Of a stretch of DNA of 64,000 nucleotides, positions 37,163 to 47,887 are shown piece by piece (position 1 is the first letter of the stretch; every line of letters starts with the position of its first letter). This DNA is from Taeniopygia guttata (lineage: Eukaryota > Chordata > Aves > Passeriformes > Estrildidae). Under the pieces are notes generated by a model. That model was not told the origin of the DNA, did not search any database, and saw only the letters and a list, made by a program, of their open reading frames with translations. The DNA is taken from contig NC_133032.1 in assembly GCF_048771995.1 (NCBI RefSeq), positions 24,267,501 through 24,331,500 on the forward strand. Reading direction: 5' to 3'. The position numbers were made by a program, and so were the translations under genes.

Positions 37163-40159
37163 TCCTTCCACAAATGCAGTGTCTGAGGTTAAGGATGCTC
37201 TTCTCCAGACTGTATATATGGTCTGTCTGCTTCTTAAAGCATAAAGCTAATTCGAGTCTGTTCAGGCTGATTTTTTTTTTTGCATTTATATGACATTGGG
37301 TAATAAAATTGCTTTATTGGCTTCATTTTTCATTGCAAATTTGAATAATCACACATTATTCCTTCATTATAAATATCTAATTCAAGCAAAGTGTGTTGAT
37401 GAGGTTTAAATTACTTAATGGCTTAATTTCTACTTCCCATAAATTTAAAGAAAATCTTGAGTACAGAAGTTTTTCTATCTTCCCAGGGCAGAAAGCAGAA
37501 GGGAAAAAAAAAAAAAAGCAAATGTAAAAAAAAATCCCAGGCTGTAATCTGTGATATATTAAAAGTTATATTTAGAAACTAGATTATTGATGGTCTTTTA
37601 ACAGCATACTGAGGCTGTTTTTGTACACTTGATTTATGTGCTTTTCTTGATACTTTTTTCCCTCGCAATTGATACTGGCAGTGTTGCTGACAAAATAAGT
37701 TACACTGATGTTTTGAATCACTGGGAATGATGCCATTCCCTTTTTTATTTCATGCCTTAGTTGTAAATAGGAAACTATGTTGAAGCATAAATTATTTTTT
37801 CCGTAGCTTTTTCTCATATGAAAGAAAAAACCAAGCAGGAAGAATCCCATTTATAAAACTAGCAATACAGCTTTGATTTGCTTTACCAGTTGCAATTATT
37901 CTGTTTGCTGATAAATATACTAAGAAAGGGAACAAACCCCAATTTTCTCTTGACAATGTGTAGTTACACAATTGTGGAATAAAAACTATTTTATAAACCA
38001 AATTATGAGCTATGCTGGCATGCTGGCATGCTGACATTTTGATAGTCTGTGTATAGATGAAGTTTCTGCAGTTTGGTGTGATTTGAGAGGCAGGAGGTGC
38101 AAGGTGAATGTGTTTCCTGCACAAAGGAAAGCTGTGATTATTGCAGTAGGGAGCTGCACCCCATCACCATCCCTTAGACCAGCACACAGGCCTGGTGTTG
38201 TCTCCAGATGGGGAAGGGTTTGTGTGACACGAGCAGGGGATTAAACAAAAGCTGAATGCATATTGCAAACATGCAGCAAACATTCAGAGCTTTTGGGCTG
38301 AAACTGAACTTGGAATTTACTATTAAATTCTCTGAACTGAAGCTGAGAAGGAGTTGTGGGTCCAGTCTGCCTTGGCTCCCTGTGAGGAGTTTGTTTCTGG
38401 GACACCTTTGGCACCCCTGGCTCCACACAGCAGTGCAGTCCTTAGGGGTCCTTGTCCCGTGAGTGACCCCAGCTGAGGTTGTTCTGCCTCTCAGGGCCTT
38501 CCCTGACAAGGTGGCTCTCCTTTTGGGATGGCCTCTGAAAACTGCTCCTGCTGGGAGCAGTTTGGGCACATCTTTGTTCTGATGTCCTCTGTAGTTGTCA
38601 CTGTCAGCAGTTCTTGCGAGCCCTCAGTAGATTGATGAGGCTGAAATTTTCCCTGTAGCTCTCTGTGGAGTTGCTCATGATGGATACAGTTGTGTGTTTT
38701 GTTTTCATCCTGGATGTGTGTTCCTGGCTGTGTCCCTTCAGGGGCAGGCACCAGGCACAGCAGAGGGACCTTGGGGTCAGCTGGCAGTTCTGGTTACCTG
38801 TTTCCATCTCTGCTCTGGCCATCCCAGCACCACTCTGCTTCTGGGGAATGCACACTGGTTTGGGTGTGAGAGGAGATGCTTTGGCAGAACCTGTGCTCCC
38901 AGGCTTTGGAAGTAGAGCAGGGCATTGGTGTTAATCAGCCCCCATTGCCAGGACTTGGCCCCGATAGAACATTTTGTATTGCAACGTGAGGGGACTGGAT
39001 CAGTTCACAATGTCCTGGCATGGAACTGAACTAGAATAAATTCAGTCATGGTTTAAATTCAAGCCCATACTGGAACTGCATAGAAACACTTGTTTGATTT
39101 CTTCATTGTAAATTTGCATAATTTCTTACATTTCAGTGTGTCTTTGCTCCCTAACCCCATACTTGATGAGCAAGATTAAAAACTGTAGTGATGATTAGGC
39201 TATAAATGGGTCATAAGGCAAATTAAATGTCAGAACCCAACATTCAGACAACTGTATTTCTTTAAAGGTATTTTCAAAACCTTTTTTGCATTTGTATTAA
39301 CTGAGATAACTTTCATTTTATGCGGTAGCTTTTCTAATAATTTATGTGAATTTAATTTGAGGAATTAATTTGGAAAGCACTAGAAAGAATTTGGCAAGCA
39401 CTCCATATCTTAATGTACATATTATCATCTGTACAGTGTACAAATACAGGAACCCCAGTGTTTGTTCAGCAATGTGTCTTGACAGGCCTAATTCAGGTGC
39501 TATTGTAAAAAGAAAAAAAAATACAATTTATTGTCTTCTTAAAACAAGTAGAACTTTGTTTTGATAACAAAATTCTTTAAACATGTATTTAGTTAGGAAA
39601 TGTCTCAGGGTCAGGGAATACCTTTCTTAGATCACATTACTTGTTAGTGTTAGTACTGAAGTCAGTGTTGCCTGTGTACAACTGCTGTATTAATACTTAT
39701 ATCTCGTGTATATATTTATATATTTTATATGGAAAGAAGGATTATTCTTTGCATTGAATTCTCCTAGTTGATTACTGGTTAAAAAGTGTCACTTTGTTGT
39801 AATAAAAGTACACTAAAAATCCATCAAAATGTATGAATTGTTCATGTTGCTTAATTGCACAATGCAGTTGAATAGCCAGTGTAAATTGATGTTTCTCCAA
39901 CAGAATGATGGGAGTTGTGCTCCTTGATCAATTGACCCTGTTTAGAAATTCTTTTCAGAAATACTTCATACAAGGTGCCTAACCACTTTTCTGGTGAACT
40001 CTGGCAATGAGCAAGGACAGCAAATTGTGAACCTGACAATGGTTGAGTAAAGCAGAATGTGATATAGAGATTAATTTTGATTAAGACTTCCTGCAGTGCT
40101 GTGTGGTGATTCACTTGGAAAGACAATAATATTTTTATCTGGAATAATTTCTTTTCCAG
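37163..40159. other. Former dynein intron space
   Basis: No exon recognised. A GC-richer patch at about 38,160-38,940 has overlapping frames on both strands and no family match; it may be an old repeat. A short tandem ATGCTGGC run occurs at about 38012-38035. Confidence 0.4.
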
Positions 40160-40350
40160 AACAGGCATCTGCTGAGGGTAGGAACAGCAGACAAGACACT
40201 GGAAAAACTGAGGAAGTGCAATGAATTTCTGGAAGTAATTCTCAAGGGACTTAATATATACTTAGAAAAAAAGCATCTGGTTTTCCCCCAGTTATTTTTT
40301 TATTGAATTAGGAACTTCTTGATTTTTTTCTCAAAGGCTAAAGACCTTAG
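40160..40350 (+). pseudogene. DNAH7: DNAH7 relic: linker exon (LEKL.K.NE.LE.ILKGLN)
   Basis: After a good acceptor (TTTTCCAG) the frame reads [20 protein letters not shown] then [20 protein letters not shown] and FPQLFFY, a TGA-type stop, and IRNFLIFFSKAKD. Human DNAH7 has [40 protein letters not shown] and ETKD. The match is unmistakable. There is one stop and no frame shift over about 55 codons. The 3' boundary is approximate. Confidence 0.92.
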
Positions 40351-41235
40351 TTTGTATGGAAGTATTTAATAGAGATCTTGTTAATTAATGTAACCTTTGC
40401 TATAAGGAGAGGAGCTGGGTTTGGGTCCCCATACACAGACTTGATAGTGTGCAGTGGCTGCCGTGCAGGCATACAAAAACAGAAATGAAAACCAAAATGT
40501 TAGTTCAGTCCCAGAGAAACATCCCTACAGTGCAAAGAACAGGACAAGGAATCTGTGAGGAAAAAAATCTTAAAGGTGTTGGTTTTGTTTTTTTTAATAA
40601 TGGAAAACTGTTGTGTTAAGGTTGTGCCTGGTTACTCTACTCAATTTCCTTAATGTTTGCTATTGCTGGGAAGGTATAAATAATAACTTTTTATATACTG
40701 GAGGTGGATTCGCTGTTGAAGAGAGAATTCTTGTTTATCCTCATTAGTTTATATGTTACAGAGACTGTAAGTAAAGTTTTACATCTTTAAACTGATCTTC
40801 AGTAAAGACAGTGGGAAACATCTTGCAGGGGGTAGTACACAAGAATTATTGCTAAGGATAAACCCTTTTTTAACCTAACATTAAATGGTCTTTTAGGTAA
40901 ATTGTTCAGATGTTTTAATTAACTATATATTCTTAGGTAGTATGGGAACGAATAAAGTGGAAACAGTAAAAGGACATGGGTATTTTCTGTGTTGCAGGAA
41001 TTAAGCTGTGTGCTGTGTGTGCTGTTTTGGTTGCAGATATGTGGCCATTGATGTTTTACGTTTGGGTTTGTAAAAGAAAAAAATAAATGAAGGATACATT
41101 GTACTGGTATCATAGTGAACAGGAACCATTTAATACAGAGAAATAAAATTAATATAGTGAAAAATAAGAAATACAAGAAAACATAATCACACCTAAGACC
41201 AGACATTCAACTTCTTAACTTAAAATTTTTTGCAG

Positions 41236-41448
41236 GCACCAGAGGACTTTCTGGGACAGGATAATAGACAGACTGAGGACACTGCCACCTTGGCGTGAGG
41301 AAAGCTGTCTAAGCAGAATCGAGTGACTCTGGGAGCACTTGTTGAGCTTGATGTTCATGCTGAGGATGTTCTTGCATCTCTAGTAAGCAAAAAAGGCAAA
41401 GATGAGAGTGACTTTGAATGGTTAAGTCAGCTTAGGTGCTGCTGCGAG
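41236..41448 (+). pseudogene. DNAH7: DNAH7 relic: segment just before AAA1
   Basis: A whole exon with intact TTTGCAG acceptor and GAG|GTGAGT donor. It reads APEDFLGQDNRQTEDTATLA, one TGA stop, then [40 protein letters not shown] and [10 protein letters not shown]. Human has [20 protein letters not shown] and [16 protein letters not shown]. Only one stop in 71 codons and no frame shift makes this the best-preserved relic. The stop replaces the Arg before GKLSK, and the YYW motif has become CCC. Confidence 0.94.
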
Positions 41449-43536
41449 GTGAGTGATACCTCTCAATCCTATTAGAAGGTAATTTCTGTTCACAGTTTTT
41501 CAATTTCTGCTTGCTTGCTCACATAGGGAATGGTTACACTACAGTGAGAATTTCTGCTGATAAGAGAATACCTGGAACAATCATTTTATGGATTGCTAAC
41601 TAGAATGGCCAGTAGCCAGACGTAAACAGTTTTTAATTAAAATGACTTGCTTCATCTCTGCTGAGTCTCAGTACATTTGCTGAATTTGCAGGGAATGTTA
41701 CAGACTGAATTTGTTCACTCAAAAACTGTATTTTGGTTTTGTGATTCTGCAGGATAAAGAATGCTATAGGCATGACAATTTCAGTTAAAGATTTTAATTG
41801 ACTTATAATGCACAAATGAAATAGTATTTGGCAGTACTTACTGGAAAAATATGAATGCTTTTACTGGATAGTGGGAGGATACAATATTTTACAAAAATCA
41901 GGACAAGATCGCTTGTAATACAAAAGATATTTTATGTGAAACATAAACTAATGCAATAAAAAAGTAGGGGTCATGCATTAACTGTAACTACAATTATGGT
42001 TGTGATTGCTTCTGTTTACCTTTTAAAAAGTCCATTAACTTCCTCAATAGCTAGACAAGACATTTTTACTCTGCAATACTGTTAGTAGGATCTAATTTTA
42101 GGTAATGTTTAGTTTAAAAACCAGTGGTTTGGTTTGATACTTTATTATCTATTGATTTGTAATTTTTTCTTTATCTGGGTTGCATTGAAAGGACACCCAT
42201 GCACTGAGACAGCACTGAGTCAAAAAAAAGTTTGTTGTTTTTTTTTTTTTTTTCCTTTAAATGAGTAATTATCATGGAGTTTTATGATATGCAAGTATGT
42301 ATTTTAAAAAATAGTTAAATTTCATTAAAGTGATTGGTCTACCAGTGTAATTTAACACCAAAAGAGAGGTGAAATTACTGGTGGGATACTTCTGCAAAAA
42401 GCCAATAATACAGATCAATTAGTGTAAGGTACCTGATAAGGTGTAGAGCCTGATTTTCAGCTGTGAATCTTTCTAAGAAAGCATGGAAGCAACATTCTCT
42501 TCAGATAGCAGCAAAGTTAACATCCTCTTAGAGTGTTGCACAAAATTGGGACATTCTTAAAATGTCCTTGGGAGGTTTCTGGTAGTCCCATCCAGCCCAC
42601 AGGATATTTTTTGGTGTGCATGGCCTTTGATGCATTGAAGAAGTGTGCTTTTTTTTGCATGCTGTTTCTAATTTGGAGCATGTGGGGCTGACAATCGAGC
42701 AGTAAATATGCTCTGGGCACTGAGGTCATTGTGGCCCTGGAAAGCTGAGTCATGGCAGGCTTCTTACTTGGGATGCCTTTATCTGAGAAGGTATTTTGTT
42801 ACTCAGCTGAAAGACTGCTAACTGCATGCTTGGGGGACTTCTCCAATTTGGAACAGCGACTAATATATAATATTTCTAACAGCCTACTGTTAGAAAATTA
42901 TTTTAAAAGGTGGACTTTAAAGAGCTGCAACTTACAGCAATATGAGAGGGGATTCAATAATTGAGGCTAATATTTGTCAATTTCTGCTTCAACTGGTCCT
43001 AGGGACATTTTACCTTACTTGTTTTTGAAATGATGATGAACGTGTTTTCAGTACATGTTACATCCGATATACTCCTCATGAAAATATCAGTATAGAAGAG
43101 TGAAATCCTCAAAATGGGAAAACAGATCCTTGGTTGTGAAAAGCTGTTAATATTTTCTTTTGTTTTGTGTACATAGTTGGCTGGATGTGTGTGTTTAGTG
43201 TTACCTAATACATATAATTGTTTCTGGCACAAATCCATAATGGATTTGAAATTGTGATAAAATGGGACACAGATTGGAAGTATAAACCTTCTTTGCTTTC
43301 AATCACTGTTATTCCAGTAAAAAAGTGTAGAAACTGTATAAATTAGTATCAGCACAGAAACAAGTGATTATGTAAAATCGAATTGTTTTCAGATAAGCAG
43401 TTATAAAATGGAATATTGTATGAACTACATAGTTGCTGAGGTTTCTCTTAATCTTTTTATTAAAAAAAAAAAAAAGACCCTTGAGTGAAGGGTGTATCTT
43501 TCAGATGTTTAACTTACTTTTTGTCCGTATTTACAG
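41449..43536. other. Gap where AAA1-AAA4 should be
   Basis: The 2.1 kb between these relics would need to hold about 1,700 residues of motor core (AAA1 to the ascending stalk) in many exons. I found no Walker A or dynein-like stretch. The frame at 42752-42964 does not resemble dynein. The simplest reading is one or more large deletions. Confidence 0.55.
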
Positions 43537-43714
43537 TCAGACAAACATTGCACCCAAAAAGCTAAAGCTGAGTTGAGCTCAAGGAAAGTAAAAAATTTCT
43601 GTGGATGGTCTAAGAAAGAAACAAGCAAACCTGAGGGAAGTTCAAGATAAATTTGCAGTGCTCCAGCAGACACTGGAATCCAAGAAACAAGTGAAAGCTG
43701 ACTTGGAAAATCAG
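43537..43714 (+). pseudogene. DNAH7: DNAH7 relic: stalk coiled coil
   Basis: Between acceptor TTTACAG and donor CAG|GTGTGT the frame reads NIAPKKLKLS-stop-AQGK-stop-KISV, then DGLRKKQANLREVQDKFAVL and QQTLESKKQVKADLENQ. Human has IVAPKKIKLAAAEGELKIAM, DGLRKKQAALKEVQDKLARL and QDTLELNKQKKADLENQ. Two stops lie in the first third; the rest is open and strongly conserved. Confidence 0.94.
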
Positions 43715-44949
43715 GTGTGTGATGCAAAAGATGAACTATTGTTCTGCTGATACCCAGAGAAGTTATTTAAAATTTGTTTCTTTATCACATGGTGGTTCCC
43801 TTTTAACTGTCATTATATGGAGCAAGCTGTGCTTTCAGATAACAATCTTTCTAATTTTGTGGAATGGGTTTAAAGTTAGAAGTGTATAAATAATTGGAAA
43901 TAAATGCTTTAAAGTAATAGAAAATGTAGATGTTATTAATTTACAAGGTGATATACCTTTCATACATCCTCACTCATATCTGCTTTCTTGTGAGGAAATA
44001 AACTTTCAATGATTTTACCAAGAGTTCAGATTCATGTCTTAACTTGAAAGTTAGTACATTTAAAGTTTTAAAGTTTATTTCTGCCTTCTGTGCTAATGGA
44101 GTTTTGAGACTGTTTTGGGTAAATCCTGTTGCTGATTATATGGGCAAAAAATAGGCAACATTTGGAAGATGATTTTTTGAGTTTTGGTATATCATCTTGA
44201 GCTTCTTTTGGAAAAATAGAAAAGGAATTTGAAACAGACTCTTAAGTTCTTGTCTGTAGTTAGAGTCAGTTCTTTGTGTATTTCTTGTGCACTCTGGTAT
44301 GGTTTGGAAGAGGAGGGGAGGGCTAAACTACACAAGCAGTTTTTTCTTGTGGTGTAACCCAGCTGCTATGGTTACCAGGAGAGAGAGGATGGTAACTGCA
44401 GCAAGAGTTGCATCACCTTCCTCCTATCCCATGTCTGAAATGTGGCTGTACTAGATAGTGAAGCATTCTCAAAGAGATGGGCTGAATTCCTGTTAAAGCC
44501 TATTTTTTGATAGAATATAAACATGCTTGGAAAGATGGCTTAGTTAGAGACTGACAACATAAATGTTGATTATGGATTTGTAAGGAGCTTTTTTTGCAGA
44601 AAAGAACATACCTGCTTTTATGAAGCAGTGATCTCTTAAGGGTGTTTTGTTTCTCTGGTAGATAACTTCCTGTATCTCACACAGAGCATTTTCAATTTGC
44701 ATGTTTTATACTGGTCTTTTTCCTTTATTTGGATAAAAATGTAACTGAACAGACTTTGGTGTGCTGGTCCTAATAGTAGTTTTTGTTCTTTAAAAATTTC
44801 CATTAGAATAAGGTGCTTTCTTTCTATCTGTTGAAGTTACTTAAGAAAAAAATCTGTATAGGAAAATAATCTGTGAATGTTTTAAATGTTTGTAAAATAT
44901 CTCTAAAATGATCTTGTAATATAATCAGCAATTTTTTTCCTATTGTGAT

Positions 44950-45134
44950 GTTGACTTATGCAGCAAAGAACTGCAGTGAGCAGAACAATTTAATGGTGGC
45001 CTTGAGAGTGAGAAAACTTGCTGGCATGAAACTGCTTTGGAGCTGGGAATGCAGGACATCAACTTGACTGGAATACTCCTGTTCCATCAGGAATTGTAGC
45101 TTAGCTAGCAGCCTTTACATCCAGTTACAGACAA
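44950..45134 (+). pseudogene. DNAH7: DNAH7 relic: AAA5 entry (EKT.W...NLTG)
   Basis: Reads VDLCSKELQ, a TGA stop, AEQFNGGLESEKTCWHETAL, ELGMQDINLTGILLFHQEL, stops and a frame change, then AAFTSSYRQ before donor CAA|GTGATA. Human has VDLCSKKLERAEQLIGGLGG, EKTRWSHTALELGQLYINLT and GAFTSTYRQ. The splice acceptor AG appears to have changed to AT (44948-44949). Confidence 0.92.
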
Positions 45135-45414
45135 GTGATATGTACAGTGATTTTTGTTCTTCTGTTCTTTTAATAATCTAAGTTTCATTAATTTTTCTTC
45201 TAATAGAAATATATTTTAAATTATGTTTTAGTAAAATTAATAAGTGGAACTAAAACTGTGTTGTTGTAGGCTTTTGAGTTTATTCTACTCCTGTGGAATA
45301 TTCGTTTTTCTTCTACTGCAGGGTACTTTGTAAAACATGGATTCCTTTGGTTAATTTTCTTCTTTAAAGCAACAGCAGTTCCAGAAGAACAGATGGTCAA
45401 TCACAACAGATATT

Positions 45415-45552
45415 GTGCTATTGTTCCATCCCTGGAAGTGTCCAATGCCAGGTTGGATGGGGCCCTGAGCAATGTGGGGGCCATGGCAGGGGGCTGGAAC
45501 TGTGTGATCTTTAAGGTCCTTTCCAGTCCAGGCCATTCTATGATTCTGTGAT
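45415..45552 (+). repeat. CR1 LINE 3' end, sense orientation
   Basis: Contains 'ccatccctggaagtgtccaatgccaggttggatggg', 'ggggctggaactgtgtgatctttaaggtcc' and the terminal 'ccattctatgattctgtga', the CR1 tail with its ATTCTATGATTCTGTG end. Less diverged than the other copies. The - strand frames at 45351-45685 are its shadow. Confidence 0.85.
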
Positions 45553-46319
45553 TTGTGCCTATAACTCTTAGTGAAATAAACAGAAATTCAGAATACAGAA
45601 AAATGTTAACATGGCAGATAATTTTTATCTGTAAGAACTTTTGGGTGTCAAGACTGCCCTGACTTTGAATGTTTTTGAACACCAAAACCTGCCACTGAAT
45701 TCAGCTGAAGAACTTAATGTCTACTTATTTTGAAAATCAGGTCCAGGTTAATGAAAATTGCTAAAAATTAAAGACAAGCAAATCAGTCTGTCATTTGAAG
45801 ATAGAATTTGGATATTATCCCTATTTCCCCTTTTCCTTCAATGCACTTACTTTGGCACTAGAAATACTGCAGATATAGGGCATTGATTGTACTTCTGGAA
45901 GCAAAACTACTTGTTGAAATGAGAAGGATGTATGCTGGCATTCAGATTGTATATGTAATTTTTTTTCAAGTAATTACTGTATTAATAATTCAATCACTCA
46001 GGCTAAACAGTCGACAAATGTTAATGAATTCAACACTTGCACTGTTCATCCTCCATTTCACTTTTACACCGCTTTGATCAAAATTCTTTTTGAACTAATG
46101 GAAAGATGATTAGCATTTTAAAACTAAATAATTATAGCTTTTAATTTTGAAAGATGAGATAGAATCTACCTCAAATTGATGGTGCATATTATGTCTGTAG
46201 TTATGAGTTTATGGCTGGATATTAGGACTACAGGAACAATGTAAAATGCAACTCAACTTTTTGTAACAACAAATTTTTTCAAAAGCAGAATTAGCAAGCA
46301 ATCAAGGATAATTTGCAAA

Positions 46320-46395
46320 CATATCCAGTGACTGCTTATGGATTCCCATCAACGAGGAAGGATTTTATAAATGATGAAAGCTGTGTGTGTTGGAC
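46320..46395 (+). pseudogene. Possible DNAH7 relic (AAA5, AGLPSDSFSIDN-like)
   Basis: Between two secure relics, exactly where this exon should lie, one frame reads YPVTAYGFPSTRKDFINDES, which may correspond to human EAVTI...AGLPSDSFSIDNGI with internal loss. Short and weak; chance resemblance is possible. Confidence 0.3.
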
Positions 46396-47164
46396 TGATA
46401 TTAGAGAACTATTCTTTAATTATCCAAGTAGTAAGTGGGATATGCTGAAAATAATGTGACTGAAACATTGAAGTAGGGAAAGAAATAAGGCAGGTTTTAG
46501 CTGAGTTTTACCCAAATGCTAAATTCCTGTTTCTAGACTGTGCTTAACATGCAGGTTTCCTGTGTTCAGCTTACAGTCTGCAATTGCTGGTAGCAGCTTA
46601 TGTTGAAAATGTAACCTGGCTCCATCTCCCTTGGGTCTCTCTTTGGGCAAGGAGAGGTGACTGAGCCACGTAGGAATCTGGCAGCTCAGCAGTTCTTCCA
46701 GTACATTTTTGACCCACTGCTGAACACTGCTGTGTGCTGTAGATTCTCTTTCTATCCCTGCTGATGCTACTGCCTCACTTGACAGATGTTCAGGTTTCCA
46801 ATCCCTATTACTTCTCCAGGCTTATGGTGTTACTCAAAATCCTTGTAACTTTGCAAAGTTTACACTTTAACTTTGTTAAAGTCATGCTATGCTGGTGGGT
46901 TACAAATGTATTTCCTGAACCTCTCAATGCATTTTACCAGTGAAAGCTTTCTTCTCTTGTGGGTAGGCTGGACAGTGTCCCTTTCAGGTGTTTTCCTGAA
47001 CCTTTCTAAAAGGAGGAAGGAAAGGCATCCTCCTTCAGCTGGTGATGGGTCACTCCCAAGGACAGTCTCTGATCCATAACAGAGAATGTTACTGCCATTC
47101 ATGGTACATTTCTCCACCAAAACTTCCTCTCCTAAATTTAGGCTTTCTTCCACAAGAAGAAAGT

Positions 47165-47245
47165 GTAAAATTATTAGTGGAAAATTCCCACTAATTATTC
47201 CTACTAAATTTCCCACTAATTATTATTAGTGGAAAATTCCCTTTG
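47165..47245. repeat. Cluster of inverted repeats (ATTAGTGG / CCACTAAT)
   Basis: ATTATTAGTGGAAAATTCCC and its inverted form CCCACTAATTATT alternate several times within 80 bases, forming perfect short hairpins in either direction and a near duplication of the whole unit. Confidence 0.75.
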
Positions 47246-47594
47246 TTTTTACTTGAAAATACTCACTTATGCATGGAACTGTATTAAAACTATTCAAAAT
47301 TTCAGAGGGATATTATTTTGAATTAAATATAAAACTAAATGTGATTAAACTTTCTAGTAAGAACTCTTATTCTAAATTGATTCTCTCAAGGAGGAAAATT
47401 GGTTTTTTGTAAACAAAGAACCTTAGGATTCATCTATCTCCTCTTAAATTCATCAAGAATTGCACTGAGTATGTGCTTGTTATGATTTCATACTGATGTG
47501 CTTTTAAGGGAATACATTGCCTTATGAAGCACTTTGAGGTAAACATTTGAAGAGCTTATATTTAAGTTTTGAAAGTTTGTATTTTTCCCTTTAG

Positions 47595-47887
47595 TAATGC
47601 AAGAAGATGGCCTCTGATGATGGCTCCTTAGGGAGCTATCAAACAAACAAATGAATAAGGAACATGGAAAAAGCCAATGGCTTGCATATAATCAGACTCA
47701 GAGACCCGCAGTTTATTACAACAATGGAAAAGTGCATTCAGTTTGGCAATTCTGGAAGGATGACTAATGAAAGTGTAAATTACAGAAAGACCTGGAGGGG
47801 GCACAATTCGCTAAAAAATGAGAGTTGTGACTATCCAGAGTTCTCAAGGGAACTAGATATGTTTTTTACCCCCTTGTTTTGAATCAA
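47595..47887 (+). pseudogene. DNAH7: DNAH7 relic: AAA5-AAA6 exon (KNMEKAN)
   Basis: Acceptor CCTTTAG and donor CAA|GTGAGT are intact. NARRWPLMMAP, a stop and a shift are followed by NK-stop-IRNMEKANGLHI, IRLRDPQFITTMEKCIQFGN, then a diverged ESCDYPEFSRELDMFFTPLF. Human has NARRWPLMIDP, NKWIKNMEKANSLYVIKLSE, YVRTLENCIQFGT and DSTIEYAPDFRFYITTKL. The Trp of NKWIKN is now a stop. The open frame at 47664-47882 is this relic, not a gene. Confidence 0.92.

Noticed and set aside
42752-42964. Open frame as a dynein AAA relic
   Set aside because: Read against the AAA1-AAA4 region as I remember it, no convincing alignment appeared.
47664-47882. 72-residue open frame as a small gene
   Set aside because: Its sequence (MEKANGLHIIRLRDPQF...) is a piece of the DNAH7 relic exon and continues on both sides with stops and frame changes.
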